Source: Methylococcales bacterium
GTDB taxonomy: Bacteria > Pseudomonadota > Gammaproteobacteria > Methylococcales > Methylomonadaceae
DNA: 64,000 nt
Assembly: GCA_028712795.1 (NCBI GenBank)
Contig: JAQTPT010000003.1
Span: 1 to 64,000, forward strand
Direction of reading: 5' to 3'
Position numbers and translations under genes: made by a program. Positions 43,524-53,704 of this stretch are shown one piece after another (the first letter of the stretch is position 1; every line of letters begins with the position of its first letter). The notes beneath the pieces were generated by a model, which was not told the DNA's origin, searched no databases, and saw only the letters and a program-made list of their open reading frames with translations.

Positions 43524-44540
43524 TTATGAATTTTTTGAATACGCGATTAACGCGTCGAATTTAGCCTTTGCCGCGCCACTAGCGATAACCTGCCTGGCCT
43601 TTTCAATACCTGAGGCCAACGAATCAGTGATATTTGCCGCATAAATCGCGGCGCCCGCATTTAACAGCACAATATCCCGTGCCGCTCCGATTTTATTATC
43701 AAGCACTGATTTTACCATCACTAAACTGGATGCGGCATCAACAACAGCCAAATCATCCAGGCCCGCCCGTTTAAAACCGAATTGTTCCGGCGTAATCGTA
43801 TAAGTAGATACTTCGCCATCTTTAAGTTCCGCAATCGTGGTTGCAGCGGCTATGCTGATTTCGTCCAGACCGTCATCGGCATTTACCACTAACACATGCC
43901 GGCTGCCGAGTTTTTTTAATACGTGCGCAAGGGGTTCGACCCACTCTTTTGCAAAAACGCCGATCAACTGGTTAGGCGCGCCGGCAGGATTGGATAACGG
44001 GCCTAATAAATTGAAGAGGGTTCTAACGCCCATTTCTTTACGTACATTGATAGTGTGTTTCATTGCGCCATGATGTTTGGGGGCAAACAAAAAACCGGCC
44101 CCGATTTCATTAACGCACTGAGCCACTTGTTCAGTATTTAAATCCAGGTTGACGCCCGCCGCTTCCAGCAAATCAGCGCTGCCGCAACGACTGGATACCG
44201 AACGGTTGCCGTGCTTGGCAACCTGTCCGCCCGCCGCCGCAACTACAAAAGCGCATGTGGTGGAGATATTAAAAGTATTCGCGCCATCGCCGCCGGTACC
44301 ACAGGTGTCTATGACATGCTCGCCGGTGATGACCACTTTGCTGGCCAATTCACGCATCACTTCAACGGCGGCGGCAATTTCGTCGATGGTTTCGCCTTTG
44401 CAACGTAAGGCGATTAAAAAACCGCCAATTTGCGCATCGGTGGCTTTGCCGGACATAATAAAACGCATGACCTCGCGCATTTCATCAACGGCAAGATTTT
44501 GCTTATCAAGCAGCTTTTGCAGGGCTTGTTGTATGTGCAT
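43524..44540 (-). CDS. trpD: Anthranilate phosphoribosyltransferase
   Basis: Transfers phosphoribose from PRPP to anthranilate. The 338-residue product shows the [23 protein letters not shown]-binding loop, [52 protein letters not shown] and a GLDEIS signature. It is the stand-alone form, with the glutaminase TrpG encoded separately 39 bp upstream. Confidence 0.96.
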   Translation of the reverse strand: MHIQQALQKLLDKQNLAVDEMREVMRFIMSGKATDAQIGGFLIALRCKGETIDEIAAAVEVMRELASKVVITGEHVIDTCGTGGDGANTFNISTTCAFVVAAAGGQVAKHGNRSVSSRCGSADLLEAAGVNLDLNTEQVAQCVNEIGAGFLFAPKHHGAMKHTINVRKEMGVRTLFNLLGPLSNPAGAPNQLIGVFAKEWVEPLAHVLKKLGSRHVLVVNADDGLDEISIAAATTIAELKDGEVSTYTITPEQFGFKRAGLDDLAVVDAASSLVMVKSVLDNKIGAARDIVLLNAGAAIYAANITDSLASGIEKARQVIASGAAKAKFDALIAYSKNS

Positions 44541-44579
44541 TATTTTGTCTAGTGCAAAAAGGGCAAGCGATAACTACCA

Positions 44580-45170
44580 TCATCTCTCCAAAAAATTCCT
44601 CAACAAATCATGCCCATGCTCAGTCAAAATCGACTCTGGATGAAATTGTACGCCTTCGATGTCCAGGCTCTTGTGCTTGACGCCCATGATTTCATCCAGC
44701 TTGCCTGTTTCATCCTGTGTCCACGCGGTTATTTCCAGGCAATCGGGTAAGGTGGCCTGTTCGATGACCAGGGAATGGTAACGGGTGGCGGTGAACGGAT
44801 TCGTCAGCCCTTTGAACACGCCGGCATTGTGATGATAAATCGGCGAGGTTTTGCCATGCATGATGTGTTTAGCATGGATGATATGACCACCAAAGGCATA
44901 GCCTATGCTTTGATGACCGAGACAAACGCCCAGGATGGGATATAAGCCGGCAAATTTTAAAATGGCTTCAACCGATACGCCCGCTTCTTTGGGCGTGCAG
45001 GGGCCGGGCGAAATGACGATTTTATCCGGCGCCAGTGCTTCTATATCCGCGACTGTAACCTGATCATTGCGGACGACCGTGACATCCGCGCCCAGTTCAC
45101 CCAAATACTGCACCAGATTATAAGTAAACGAATCGTAGTTATCGACCATGACCACTTTTACTGCGCTCAT
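44580..45170 (-). CDS. trpG: Anthranilate/aminodeoxychorismate synthase glutaminase subunit
   Basis: Class I glutamine amidotransferase supplying ammonia to TrpE. The 196-residue product has nucleophile C83 in [11 protein letters not shown], the [12 protein letters not shown] motif and the His-Glu dyad in [13 protein letters not shown]. The start at [18 protein letters not shown] is chosen over one 27 codons upstream since it overlaps the trpE stop as ATGA. It may also serve folate synthesis with PabB, as often in this group. Confidence 0.94.
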   Translation of the reverse strand: MSAVKVVMVDNYDSFTYNLVQYLGELGADVTVVRNDQVTVADIEALAPDKIVISPGPCTPKEAGVSVEAILKFAGLYPILGVCLGHQSIGYAFGGHIIHAKHIMHGKTSPIYHHNAGVFKGLTNPFTATRYHSLVIEQATLPDCLEITAWTQDETGKLDEIMGVKHKSLDIEGVQFHPESILTEHGHDLLRNFLER

Positions 45171-46654
45171 GCCTGCTCTCCTTCCAGGCCTGCTTCGGCC
45201 ATGCTGACGGCACGGAATATGGCGCGGCCTTTGTTCATGGTTTCGTCCCATTCGCTTCTGGGTACCGAATCGTAAACGATACCGGCACCGGCTTGTATAT
45301 GCAGCATGTTGTCCTTGATGACGGCAGTTCTAATAGCAATGGCGGTATCCAGATTGCCCGACCAGGCGATATAGCCGACGGCGCCTGAGTAAACGCCGCG
45401 CTTGACGGGTTCCAGTTCATCAATTATTTCCATGGCGCGAATTTTTGGCGCGCCACTGACCGTGCCCGCCGGAAAAGTCGCCGCCAGCACATCAAAGGCA
45501 TTTTTACCTTCCTGTAGTGTTCCCGTGACATTAGATACGATATGCATGACATGAGAATAGCGTTCGACGATCATTTTATCGGTCAGTTGCACGCTACCGA
45601 TTTCTGCGACGCGTCCTGCATCATTACGGCCTAAATCGATGAGCATCAAATGTTCCGCGAGTTCTTTCGGGTCTGTCAATAAGTCGTGTTCCAGTTCAAC
45701 ATCCTGTTCAGGCGTTGCGCCGCGCTGACGCGTTCCGGCAATCGGGCGCACGGTGACGGTATTATCTTCCAGCCGGACCAGAATTTCCGGCGACGAACCG
45801 ACGATATGAAAATCGTCCAGATTCAGATAAAACATATAAGGCGATGGATTCAGACAACGCAAGGCGCGGTATAAATTCAGCGGCGAAGCATTATAGGGGA
45901 TGGACATGCGCTGTGACAACACCACTTGCATGATGTCGCCATCGGTGATGTAGTCCTTGGCTTTCAGCACGGCATCTTCATAACCTTGTTGAGTAAAACC
46001 CGAGGCAAAATCAGCCTCGCCAACTTTTCTGGGGCTGGCGTGATTTTTGGGTTTGGCTTGCATGTCGCGCAGCTTGACAGACAGCTCAGAAATTCGCGCC
46101 ACCGCATGATCATAGGCATCGGCATCTTTCGGATTCGCGTGTGTCAACAACAATACTTTACCGGACAGATTATCGAATACCAGTATTTCTTCTGACACCA
46201 TCAGCAAAATATCAGGACATCCCAGTGGATCGGGTTTTTCTGTTCCACGCAAACGCGGTTCAATGTAGCGGATGGTTTCATAACCGAAATAGCCCACCAG
46301 ACCGCCATTAAATCGAGGTAAATCGGCAATGTCGGGTACGTTATAGCGTTGCTTGAATTGTTCGATCCAGACCAGCGGATTGTCGTGCGTCACCGTTTCC
46401 AGCAATTCGCCGTTTTGTTCCAACCGGATTTGATTGCCGTTGATTTTAACGACCGTTTTACAGGGCAGTCCAATGATTGAATAGCGGCCCCATTGCTCGC
46501 CGCCGTGAACCGATTCAAATAAATAGGAATATGCGCCATCAGCCAGTTTCAGATAAGCGCTTAAAGGCGTATCCAGATCAGCCAGGACTTCGCGGCTAAC
46601 CGGGATACGGTTGTAGCCTTGTTGGGCATAGTGATTAAATTGTTCTGGGGTCAT
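45167..46654 (-). CDS. trpE: Anthranilate synthase component I
   Basis: Converts chorismate and ammonia to anthranilate. The 495-residue product carries the N-terminal allosteric region ([20 protein letters not shown], a variant of the Trp-binding LLES motif) and the chorismate-binding core with [62 protein letters not shown] and the [16 protein letters not shown] loop. It heads trpEGDC. No Trp-codon leader peptide or attenuator was found in the 420 bp upstream. Confidence 0.96.
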   Translation of the reverse strand: MTPEQFNHYAQQGYNRIPVSREVLADLDTPLSAYLKLADGAYSYLFESVHGGEQWGRYSIIGLPCKTVVKINGNQIRLEQNGELLETVTHDNPLVWIEQFKQRYNVPDIADLPRFNGGLVGYFGYETIRYIEPRLRGTEKPDPLGCPDILLMVSEEILVFDNLSGKVLLLTHANPKDADAYDHAVARISELSVKLRDMQAKPKNHASPRKVGEADFASGFTQQGYEDAVLKAKDYITDGDIMQVVLSQRMSIPYNASPLNLYRALRCLNPSPYMFYLNLDDFHIVGSSPEILVRLEDNTVTVRPIAGTRQRGATPEQDVELEHDLLTDPKELAEHLMLIDLGRNDAGRVAEIGSVQLTDKMIVERYSHVMHIVSNVTGTLQEGKNAFDVLAATFPAGTVSGAPKIRAMEIIDELEPVKRGVYSGAVGYIAWSGNLDTAIAIRTAVIKDNMLHIQAGAGIVYDSVPRSEWDETMNKGRAIFRAVSMAEAGLEGEQA

Positions 46655-47076
46655 TTTTGGTATTCAACGTGTATAGAGTTTGGCAAGTGCTTCCGCTTTT
46701 AAGGATTCTATCCGGTAAAGTAATCAATCAAAATGTGTATTTCGCTTTCTAAGCGTATCCATGTTCATATCAAGATTAACCTTGGCTTTGTAAAGTTTTA
46801 GGCCGGCGACTTTATTTTTGTTATTCAACTCTTGCGACGCCAATACAACAGCCTTGGTTTTTGTTTTAATGTCTTTTGATTGTATGTTTTCTTGTTTAAC
46901 TCATCGGGTAACTCCAGCCTTGTTTTCAATTTGTAGTTCTTTGTTGTGGTTAACCGGGTAGTGTTGCACCGCATACTCATTCCAAAATACTAACTAATCA
47001 AAAGGAGCGCGATGCGTACATGGATACAAACGAATTTTAAAACATCATTATCATGCCTGCTCCGCTTAAACGAGAG
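46655..47076. other. 420-bp gap with possible decayed coding sequence
   Basis: No intact gene. On the minus strand from about 46911 to 46725 a frame reads ENIQSKDIKTKTKAVVLASQ, ELNNKNKVAGLKLYKAKVNL, DMNMDTLRKRNTHFD and stops, but it lacks a start and has a stop just upstream. It looks like the end of a lost gene. The right part carries CTAATCAAAAGGAGCGCG, repeated near 47835. Confidence 0.3.
46994..47016. repeat. Direct repeat flanking the cation-transporter gene, left copy
   Basis: CTAATCAAAAGG-AGCGCGATGCG here corresponds to CTAATCAAAAAAGG-TACGCGATGCG at 47835-47859, differing by two inserted As and one substitution or two. The pair brackets the transporter gene 840 bp apart in the same orientation. 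Confidence 0.5.
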
Positions 47077-47694
47077 TTAGGTTGTTACCCGCCGCAACTC
47101 TTTGAGCGCGGAACCAATAACACTGAAAGAAGAACTAAGCAACAAAATAACAAGACACGATGCAACAAGAATGTCTGACCACCCTGACTCAAAGAACCAG
47201 ACTGCACCCGCTGCAATGAATACCGAAAGGTTTGACGCTATGTCATTTCTTGAACATTCCCATACGGAACTCATGTTAATGTCTTCGTTTCTGTGCTTCC
47301 ATAGAAGAAATAAACATAGCGAATTTGCAACCAAGCCCGCCAAACTGAAAACGCCCATAACTTCGTAAGACGGGAGCACAGGAAAAATAAGCCGCTCTAT
47401 TATCTGCGCCAAAACCACACAAGCTCCGATAAATATCAAACCTCCCTTAAATAAAGCTACTTTCCCCTTAGCGGCAGCATCTTGAGAAACGGCGTATAGA
47501 CTCAATCCATACGTTAAAGCGTCTCCGAGGTTATCTAGACTGTCTGAGAGGAGAGCTGTCGACTTCCCGTATAGTGCGCCCCCTGCAATGATGACAAACA
47601 TAATAGCGTTAATACCGAGCACTGCTTTAAGCGTTCCGCGCTGTCTTCCACGTAACTTTTCAATTGCGCAGTTGCTCTCACAACAAGAACCCAT
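47077..47694 (-). CDS. Cation transporter, CDF-like, with Cys-rich N-terminus
   Basis: A 205-residue membrane protein with about six helices. It has the cation-diffusion-facilitator pattern: ALLSDSLDNLGDALTYGLSL in helix II (Asp ligands) and SRNDIASNLSVFIAAGAVWF in helix V. It lacks the C-terminal cytoplasmic domain of classical CDF exporters. The N-terminus MGSCCESNC is a likely soft-metal binding patch. The substrate is unknown; zinc, cadmium or mercury are candidates only. It is flanked by direct repeats and followed upstream by hairpins, so horizontal acquisition is possible. Confidence 0.8.
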   Translation of the reverse strand: MGSCCESNCAIEKLRGRQRGTLKAVLGINAIMFVIIAGGALYGKSTALLSDSLDNLGDALTYGLSLYAVSQDAAAKGKVALFKGGLIFIGACVVLAQIIERLIFPVLPSYEVMGVFSLAGLVANSLCLFLLWKHRNEDINMSSVWECSRNDIASNLSVFIAAGAVWFFESGWSDILVASCLVILLLSSSFSVIGSALKELRRVTT

Positions 47695-47737
47695 ATAAAT
47701 ACTCCCTCTGTAACAACCTAACTAATATCAGCAATCA

Positions 47738-47812
47738 GCCTCGATGTAATGCAGTGGAATCGAGGCTAATCGAGAGTGTCTACGCCCTCGATTCTGTTTT
47801 ACTCCATCGAGG
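47738..47812. repeat. Tandem hairpins with shared arms
   Basis: GCCTCGAT (47738-47745) pairs with ATCGAGGC (47759-47766), and CCTCGAT (47786-47792) pairs with ATCGAGG (47806-47812). Both loops are 13 nt, and the arm sequence is the same in both hairpins. They lie in the 177-bp gap between the transporter gene and rpe and resemble a pair of REP-type units. Confidence 0.6.
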
Positions 47813-47834
47813 CTACTTGTTATTTTTCAATCAC

Positions 47835-47863
47835 CTAATCAAAAAAGGTACGCGATGCGCACC
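47835..47863. repeat. Direct repeat flanking the cation-transporter gene, right copy
   Basis: Second copy of the unit near 46994; here it continues as GGTACGCGATGCGCACC, itself a near-palindrome, 9 bp from the rpe stop codon. Confidence 0.5.
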
Positions 47864-47871
47864 CTACAAAA

Positions 47872-48543
47872 CTAAACCGCCAGCGCCAATTCCGCACGCA
47901 TTTCATCAATGACTTTTTTGTAATCAGGCTGGCTGAAAATCGCAGAACCTGCAACAAAAGTGTCAGCTCCCGCCGCTTTAATTTCGCGGATATTGTCGGT
48001 TTTTACGCCGCCGTCAATTTCCAGCCGAATATCAAAACCGCTGTCATCAATTATTTTTCTGACTTGGCGTAATTTGTCCAGCGCAGAAGGGATAAACGAT
48101 TGCCCGCCGAAGCCGGGGTTTACCGACATCAACAAAATAATATCCAGTTTGTCCATGACATGCTCTAAGTAATGCAATGGTGTACCTGGATTAAAAGTTA
48201 AGCCGGCTTTACAACCGGAATCTTTAATCAATTGCAGGGTACGGTCGATATGTATCGAGGCTTCCGGATGAAAGGTAATGATGCTTGCGCCGGCTTTGGC
48301 AAAATCAGGTATTATCCTGTCTACGGGCGCAACCATTAAATGCACATCAATCGGCGCGGTCACGCCATGTTTTCTCAAGGCTTCGCAAACCAGCGGTCCA
48401 ATAGTCAGATTGGGTACAAAATGATTATCCATGACATCAAAATGCACAATATCCGCGCCGGAGGCTAAAACCTTATCAACTTCCTCGCCTAATTTGGCGA
48501 AATTAGCAGAAAGAATGGAGGGGGCAATCCAATTTTCGTTCAT
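47872..48543 (-). CDS. rpe: Ribulose-phosphate 3-epimerase
   Basis: Interconverts ribulose 5-phosphate and xylulose 5-phosphate; in type I methanotrophs it helps regenerate the ribulose monophosphate acceptor for formaldehyde. The 223-residue TIM barrel has [52 protein letters not shown] and [11 protein letters not shown] with metal-binding His and Asp residues. The start at [15 protein letters not shown] is chosen; an upstream in-frame ATG adds 22 unrelated residues. Confidence 0.95.
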   Translation of the reverse strand: MNENWIAPSILSANFAKLGEEVDKVLASGADIVHFDVMDNHFVPNLTIGPLVCEALRKHGVTAPIDVHLMVAPVDRIIPDFAKAGASIITFHPEASIHIDRTLQLIKDSGCKAGLTFNPGTPLHYLEHVMDKLDIILLMSVNPGFGGQSFIPSALDKLRQVRKIIDDSGFDIRLEIDGGVKTDNIREIKAAGADTFVAGSAIFSQPDYKKVIDEMRAELALAV

Positions 48544-48644
48544 GTTCTGTTCCTCTGTGTAAAATTGTTTATTATATCTTTTTTTTACCGGTTGATCTTC
48601 GTTATACAATAACGAACCTTGCCATCATACAGTAAACACAATCA

Positions 48645-49517
48645 ATGAAACTAGTGACCTTTACTCATAACAATCAATCGCGTGTCGGCGCAGTTATTGA
48701 TGATGCGGTTGTTGATAGTAACGGCTGCGCTGATATCCCCGCTTCAATGATCGAATTTCTTGGTGCAGGCTCCAAAGGACTGCTGGCTATGCAGGAGTTG
48801 ATTTACAAGAAAAGTACGCGTATTGCCCTGGCAGAGGTCAAACTGAATGCACCGGTGCCAAGGCCGGGGAAATATCTTGGAATTGCCCTGAACTATGCTG
48901 ACCATATAGCCGAAACGGGTCGTGACCGGCCCGAATATCCGAGTTTTTTTAACAAGCAAAGCACCTGTGTTATTGGCAGCGGTGACGCCATTTACCGGCC
49001 CAGGGTTTCCGATAAGTTGGATTATGAAGGTGAACTGGCCTTTGTTATCGGCAAACGCTGCCGCCACGTCCCCGTCGATAAGGCTCATCAGGTAATTGCT
49101 GGCTTTACCATTGCCAATGATGTGTCGGTGCGCGACTGGCAAATGCGTTCGCCCACCCTGATGATTGGCAAATCATTCGATACCTGTGGTCCGCTAGGTC
49201 CGTGGATAGTCACGTCTGATGAACTTAGCGACCCTCATAATCTGTCAATTAAAACCTGGATTGATAATGAATTGCGTCAGGATGGCAATACCCGGCAAAT
49301 GATTTTTAATTGCTATGACATGATCGCTTATTTATCACAAGCCATGACGCTGGAGCCTGGCGACGTGATCACTACCGGTACGCCCAGCGGTGTGGGTGTA
49401 AAAATGCAGCCGCGCGGTTATATGAAACCCGGACAAACCGCCAAAATTGAAATTGAAGGCATAGGCACGCTGTCCAATATCGTTATCGAAGAACCGGATA
49501 ATCTGACGATTTATTAA
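48645..49517 (+). CDS. Fumarylacetoacetate hydrolase family protein
   Basis: A 290-residue member of the FAH superfamily (hydrolases, hydratases and oxaloacetate decarboxylases acting on 2-oxo or dioxo acids). The N-terminal lid domain is followed by the FAH core with KYLGIALNYADHIAETGRDR, KLDYEGELAFVIGKRC (metal-binding Glu), GFTIANDVSVRDWQ (Asp), KSFDTCGPLGPWIV and TTGTPSGVG. The exact substrate cannot be read from sequence. It is divergent from rpe and convergent with the sensor kinase gene. Confidence 0.9.
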   Translation: MKLVTFTHNNQSRVGAVIDDAVVDSNGCADIPASMIEFLGAGSKGLLAMQELIYKKSTRIALAEVKLNAPVPRPGKYLGIALNYADHIAETGRDRPEYPSFFNKQSTCVIGSGDAIYRPRVSDKLDYEGELAFVIGKRCRHVPVDKAHQVIAGFTIANDVSVRDWQMRSPTLMIGKSFDTCGPLGPWIVTSDELSDPHNLSIKTWIDNELRQDGNTRQMIFNCYDMIAYLSQAMTLEPGDVITTGTPSGVGVKMQPRGYMKPGQTAKIEIEGIGTLSNIVIEEPDNLTIY

Positions 49518-49534
49518 AGCAGGCTCGCAACGTA

Positions 49535-51145
49535 TCAATTGCCCTTTCTGAGATGAAAAAAGCTTAATTTCTTCTGCCACGATTTATCAACCGGCCTGAT
49601 TGGCAAAGGAAATAATACCGCAACTTTCAAGCCGCCAAGCTGGGACACGCCTAAAATCAAATCGGCATTATGAATGGCCGCAATCCGTTGAACAATTGAA
49701 AATCCAAGCCCCGTGCCTTTTGCCGCATTCGCCGTTTCAACACAGCGATGAAAGCGCTCCAGAGATTTTTCATATTGATCAGGGGCTATACCCGGCCCTG
49801 AATCTTCAACACAGAGTTGTAAATATTTCTCTTGCCCGGTCACGGTTATCAATACATTGCCTTTGGGGGGCGTATATTTGATTGCGTTATCAATAATATT
49901 CCGAATTAGTATTGAAACCAATGGCCCGTTAACAATGGCAGGAACCACATTGTCCTCAACATACTCCATGACAATTTGTTTTTTATGCGCCTCCGGCTCC
50001 AGTTCAGCGATAACATGGATGACTTCGCGACTGACCATGGTATTTTGTTTGGTTAAAAATTCCGTATTTGATTCTATGCGCGAGAAGGTCAGCAATTGCT
50101 GAACCATATAAGTCATTCTGTTAACACCTTGTTTAATACGGGAAAGCGCTTGTTTGCGCACCTCCTCATCGGTTGTTCTTAAGGCAACATGCGCCTGTGT
50201 TAATAATCCGGCCAATGGTGTTCTTAATTCATGAGAGGCATCGGCTGTAAAGCGGCGCTCATGCTCAAAAGCCCGTTCAAGCTGGACAAAGAGATTATTG
50301 ATCTCGTTAACCACCGGCACGATTTCATTGGGCAGCCGTTTGATCGAGAGTGGCTTAAGATAGCTGGCTTCCCGCTTGGCAAGCGCCTTTTCTAATCTGT
50401 TGATGGGTTTTAAAGACAGACCCACAATAAACCATATAACTAGTCCTAAAAAAGGTAAACCGACAAGAAACTGGGTGACCAATTGTGATGATATTTCATC
50501 CGTCAATGCAGCCCGAATCTCTTCTTTCTGGCCGACATGAATAATATATTCACCCGTTGAATTGGTAATACTAAAAACATGCCAAGCATTATCATCAATG
50601 GTAGTTTCGCTAAATCCATGATCTGAAGGAGAAAAAGCAAACATGGGCGCACTATCCGAACGTAAAATTAACCCAACTTTTTTTGACCATAATTGAAAAG
50701 CAATTTTTCTTTCGTACTTGTGGCCCAAAGCATTCGCTTGTAACAAATCATCAAATATTGGCCACAACGCGTTATCAATATTGGTTTTATTGAATGCATG
50801 AACTGAAAATACCGGTTCGTTTTCTGAGCGCAGTAATAAACCATCGTCTTCAGACCACAATTGAAAAGCACTTTTACTTTTTAACTTACGCTTTAAAGCG
50901 TAAGTATGTAAAATTGCGTCTGCCTTTTCCTGCTCCAGGCTCCAATGCCCTGACAGCGAGCCTTCGCGAAGCAGGCTTTCTACAAAAGCATTCAGCACTT
51001 TCGCCGATTGTGCCAACTCAGCATCAAACAGATTGGCAACTTCATTACGCGTCACTTTATAACTCACATAGGCTGCAATACCCCAAATCAGCATGGATGC
51101 TGAAAGCAGACTGACTAGCAATAATTGCCGAAGAGAATAATTCAT
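49535..51145 (-). CDS. OmpR-family-partner sensor histidine kinase with duplicated sensor repeat
   Basis: A membrane kinase of 536 residues: helix at about 8-29, periplasmic region 30-222, helix 223-245, HAMP-like linker, HisKA with H305 (TADASHELRTPLAGLL), then HATPase with NIIDNAIKYT and DSGPGIAP. The periplasmic part resembles the 2CSK_N sensor domain of QseC/TctE-type kinases, but a block of about 50 residues (AFQLWSEDDGLLLRSENEPV ... ALWPIF) is repeated 57 residues later (AFQLWSKKVGLILRSDSAPM ... AWHVFSI). It overlaps the regulator gene by 4 bp. The ligand is unknown. Confidence 0.9.
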   Translation of the reverse strand: MNYSLRQLLLVSLLSASMLIWGIAAYVSYKVTRNEVANLFDAELAQSAKVLNAFVESLLREGSLSGHWSLEQEKADAILHTYALKRKLKSKSAFQLWSEDDGLLLRSENEPVFSVHAFNKTNIDNALWPIFDDLLQANALGHKYERKIAFQLWSKKVGLILRSDSAPMFAFSPSDHGFSETTIDDNAWHVFSITNSTGEYIIHVGQKEEIRAALTDEISSQLVTQFLVGLPFLGLVIWFIVGLSLKPINRLEKALAKREASYLKPLSIKRLPNEIVPVVNEINNLFVQLERAFEHERRFTADASHELRTPLAGLLTQAHVALRTTDEEVRKQALSRIKQGVNRMTYMVQQLLTFSRIESNTEFLTKQNTMVSREVIHVIAELEPEAHKKQIVMEYVEDNVVPAIVNGPLVSILIRNIIDNAIKYTPPKGNVLITVTGQEKYLQLCVEDSGPGIAPDQYEKSLERFHRCVETANAAKGTGLGFSIVQRIAAIHNADLILGVSQLGGLKVAVLFPLPIRPVDKSWQKKLSFFHLRKGN

Positions 51146-51810
51146 AGCTCATCATCATTGTCAATGATGTAGCCCACCCCCCTTACGGTGCGAATAATGG
51201 CAGGGTCAAGTTTTTTCCTAAGATAATGGATGTGAACTTCTACGGTATTGCTTTCCACATCAGTTTCCCATGAATAAAGGCTTTCTTCAAGGCGGGAGCG
51301 GGAAACAACCTTACCTATATTGCTCATTAAAAAACTCAGTATCTCAAATTCCTTTTGCGACAGCTCCACCTTTTCATTGTTAAACGTTACCTGATGAGAT
51401 GCGGGATCCAAGACAAGCCCTTTATACTCAATAGTCGGGGCGCTTCTGCCCTCGCTTCTTCTTGCCAACGCCCTCAACCGGGCACACACTTCATCCAGTT
51501 CAAATGGTTTGATAACAAAATCATCAGCGCCACTATCCAAGCCTGCCACCCTATCAGGAATGGTATCCTTAGCCGTTAAAACCATTACGGGGGTTTCGTC
51601 TTTACGGCCTCTTAACGCTTTCAAAATCGCCATGCCATCCATATCGGGCAAATTCAGATCCAATACGATCAGCTCATAAGTATTGAGCTTTAAAGCCTCA
51701 TCAGCCAGCTTGCCGTTGGTTAGCCAATCGACCGCATAGCCTTCCATTTTTAAACCGGCAACCAAACCATCGCCCAGTATTTCATCATCTTCAACCAGTA
51801 AAAGTCGCAT
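51142..51810 (-). CDS. OmpR/PhoB-type response regulator (QseB-like)
   Basis: A 222-residue regulator with receiver domain (acidic pair at 8-9, phospho-acceptor D51 in IVLDLNLPDMDG, switch Thr in VLTAKD, Lys in IKPFEL) and winged-helix DNA-binding domain (VELSQKEFEILSFLMSNIGKVVSRSRLEE, VEVHIHYLRKKLDPAIIRTVRGVGY). It is first of the pair, with the kinase overlapping its end. The sequence is QseB/PmrA-like; regulated genes cannot be deduced here. Confidence 0.93.
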   Translation of the reverse strand: MRLLLVEDDEILGDGLVAGLKMEGYAVDWLTNGKLADEALKLNTYELIVLDLNLPDMDGMAILKALRGRKDETPVMVLTAKDTIPDRVAGLDSGADDFVIKPFELDEVCARLRALARRSEGRSAPTIEYKGLVLDPASHQVTFNNEKVELSQKEFEILSFLMSNIGKVVSRSRLEESLYSWETDVESNTVEVHIHYLRKKLDPAIIRTVRGVGYIIDNDDEL

Positions 51811-51873
51811 TTACCCTCCAAAATCATTCAAATAATGACAATCTGACCCAATCAAATAACTTTTGGCACATAC

Positions 51874-53703
51874 CTACTCGACCGTAACAGACTTCGCAAG
51901 ATTTCTTGGCTGGTCTACATCAGTGCCTTTTAAGACTGCTACATGGTAGGATAAAAGCTGTAATGGGATGGTATAGACGATCGGTGAAATTTCATTTTCG
52001 ACTTGCGGCACTTTTACAATCTGGACATTAGCATCATTGGCAGAAGCCAAGGTTTCATCCATAAAAACAATCAATTGCCCACCTCTCGCGCTCACTTCCT
52101 GTATATTTGATTTCAGTTTTTCCAGCAGGCTGTTGTTGGGCGCAACAGTAATAACCGGCATATCCGCGTCTATTAATGCCAATGGGCCGTGTTTTAACTC
52201 GCCGGCGGGATAGGCTTCCGCATGGATGTAAGAAATTTCCTTTAACTTTAACGCACCTTCCATTGCTATCGGATAATGCGATCCTCTCCCCAAAAACAAG
52301 GCATGTTGTTTTTCAGAAAATTGCTCGGCTAAAACCTTGATTTCTTCATCCAGCTGCAATACTTTTTCAATTTTCCCCGGCAAACGAAATAATTCAGAGG
52401 TTATTTTTTGCTCTGCTTTTTCAGAAAGTTGAAAACGTCTGCCGATAGCGATTACTAACAGCATGAGCGTTGTCAGTTGTGTCGTAAAAGCCTTGGTCGA
52501 CGCGACACCAATTTCAGGACCTGCCCGGGTCATTAATACCAAGTCGGACTCCCTAACCAGGGAGCTTTCCGGGACATTGCATATCGCCAGGGAATATTTG
52601 GCGCCAAGCTTTTTGGCTTCTTGCAGTGCCGCCAGGGTATCTGCTGTTTCACCGGATTGGGAGATAGTGACAATCAGGGTATCCGCAGCCAAGACGGGAC
52701 TTCTGTAGCGGAATTCACTGGCCACTTCGATGCTGCAAGGGACGCGGGCGATTTTTTCAAACCAGTATCGCGCCACCAGTCCGGCATGATAACTGGTTCC
52801 GCAGGCTATAATTTGCACGGATTTTATGTTATCGAATACGTCCGCGGCATTGTGCCCAAATGAATTTTCTTGCAGGCGATTATGAATGAATCTGCCTTCC
52901 AGCGCTTGCGATATTGCAAAAGGCTGTTCGTAAATTTCTTTCAGCATGTAATGACGATAGGCGCCTTTGTCAACCGAGTCCGCTGTCAATTGGCTTTCCG
53001 TAACTGGACGGCTGACAAGATTGTCATCGGCATCATAAATATCCAGTTTATCGATACTTATCGAGGCTATGTCACCCTCTTCCAGAAAGATAAAGCGTTG
53101 AGTAACGGGGAGCAATGCCGCCACATCGGAAGCAATAAAATATTCACCGATACCCACGCCGATAACTAACGGGCTACCCTTTCTGCACGCCACCAGCGTA
53201 TCGGGTTCCCCTGTGCTTATTATCCCCAGCGCATAGGCGCCCTCAAGTTTTTGTGCAGTAAGTTTGACGGCGTTTAATAGTCCATCAGCGGACTCCAAGG
53301 CACGGTAAATTTCATGCACAATAACTTCGGTGTCCGTTTCAGAAGTGAACTCGTAGCCATTTTCTATGAGTGCGCCACGCAGTCGTTCATGGTTTTCAAT
53401 AATGCCGTTATGCACGACCGCCACTTTATCCCTGCAGATATGCGGATGGGCGTTAGCCGTACTGGGTTTGCCATGAGTCGCCCACCGGGTATGGGCTATG
53501 CCGATATTCCCAGAAACGGGATCAGCCTGTAATAATTCTTCAAGAACTTTAACTTTGCCCAGTTCCCTTTTTCTGTATATTGTGTGGTCATTGATAACCG
53601 CCAATCCGGCTGAATCATAGCCACGATATTCCAGCCGCTTCAAGCCCTCCAGTAATATGGGCACTATATTTCGCTGCGCTATTCCACCAACAATTCCACA
53701 CAT
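51874..53703 (-). CDS. glmS: Glutamine-fructose-6-phosphate aminotransferase
   Basis: Makes glucosamine 6-phosphate from fructose 6-phosphate and glutamine, the entry to UDP-GlcNAc, peptidoglycan and LPS. The 609-residue product has the nucleophile Cys right after Met (MCGIVGGI), the glutaminase motifs HTRWATHGKPS and HNGIIENH, two SIS isomerase domains (ACGTSYHAGLVARYW, SQSGETADTLAAL) and the standard C-terminus NLAKSVTVE. It follows glmU by 1 bp, so the two are co-transcribed. No glmS ribozyme or sRNA target was recognised. Confidence 0.97.
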   Translation of the reverse strand: MCGIVGGIAQRNIVPILLEGLKRLEYRGYDSAGLAVINDHTIYRKRELGKVKVLEELLQADPVSGNIGIAHTRWATHGKPSTANAHPHICRDKVAVVHNGIIENHERLRGALIENGYEFTSETDTEVIVHEIYRALESADGLLNAVKLTAQKLEGAYALGIISTGEPDTLVACRKGSPLVIGVGIGEYFIASDVAALLPVTQRFIFLEEGDIASISIDKLDIYDADDNLVSRPVTESQLTADSVDKGAYRHYMLKEIYEQPFAISQALEGRFIHNRLQENSFGHNAADVFDNIKSVQIIACGTSYHAGLVARYWFEKIARVPCSIEVASEFRYRSPVLAADTLIVTISQSGETADTLAALQEAKKLGAKYSLAICNVPESSLVRESDLVLMTRAGPEIGVASTKAFTTQLTTLMLLVIAIGRRFQLSEKAEQKITSELFRLPGKIEKVLQLDEEIKVLAEQFSEKQHALFLGRGSHYPIAMEGALKLKEISYIHAEAYPAGELKHGPLALIDADMPVITVAPNNSLLEKLKSNIQEVSARGGQLIVFMDETLASANDANVQIVKVPQVENEISPIVYTIPLQLLSYHVAVLKGTDVDQPRNLAKSVTVE

Positions 53704-53704
53704 A

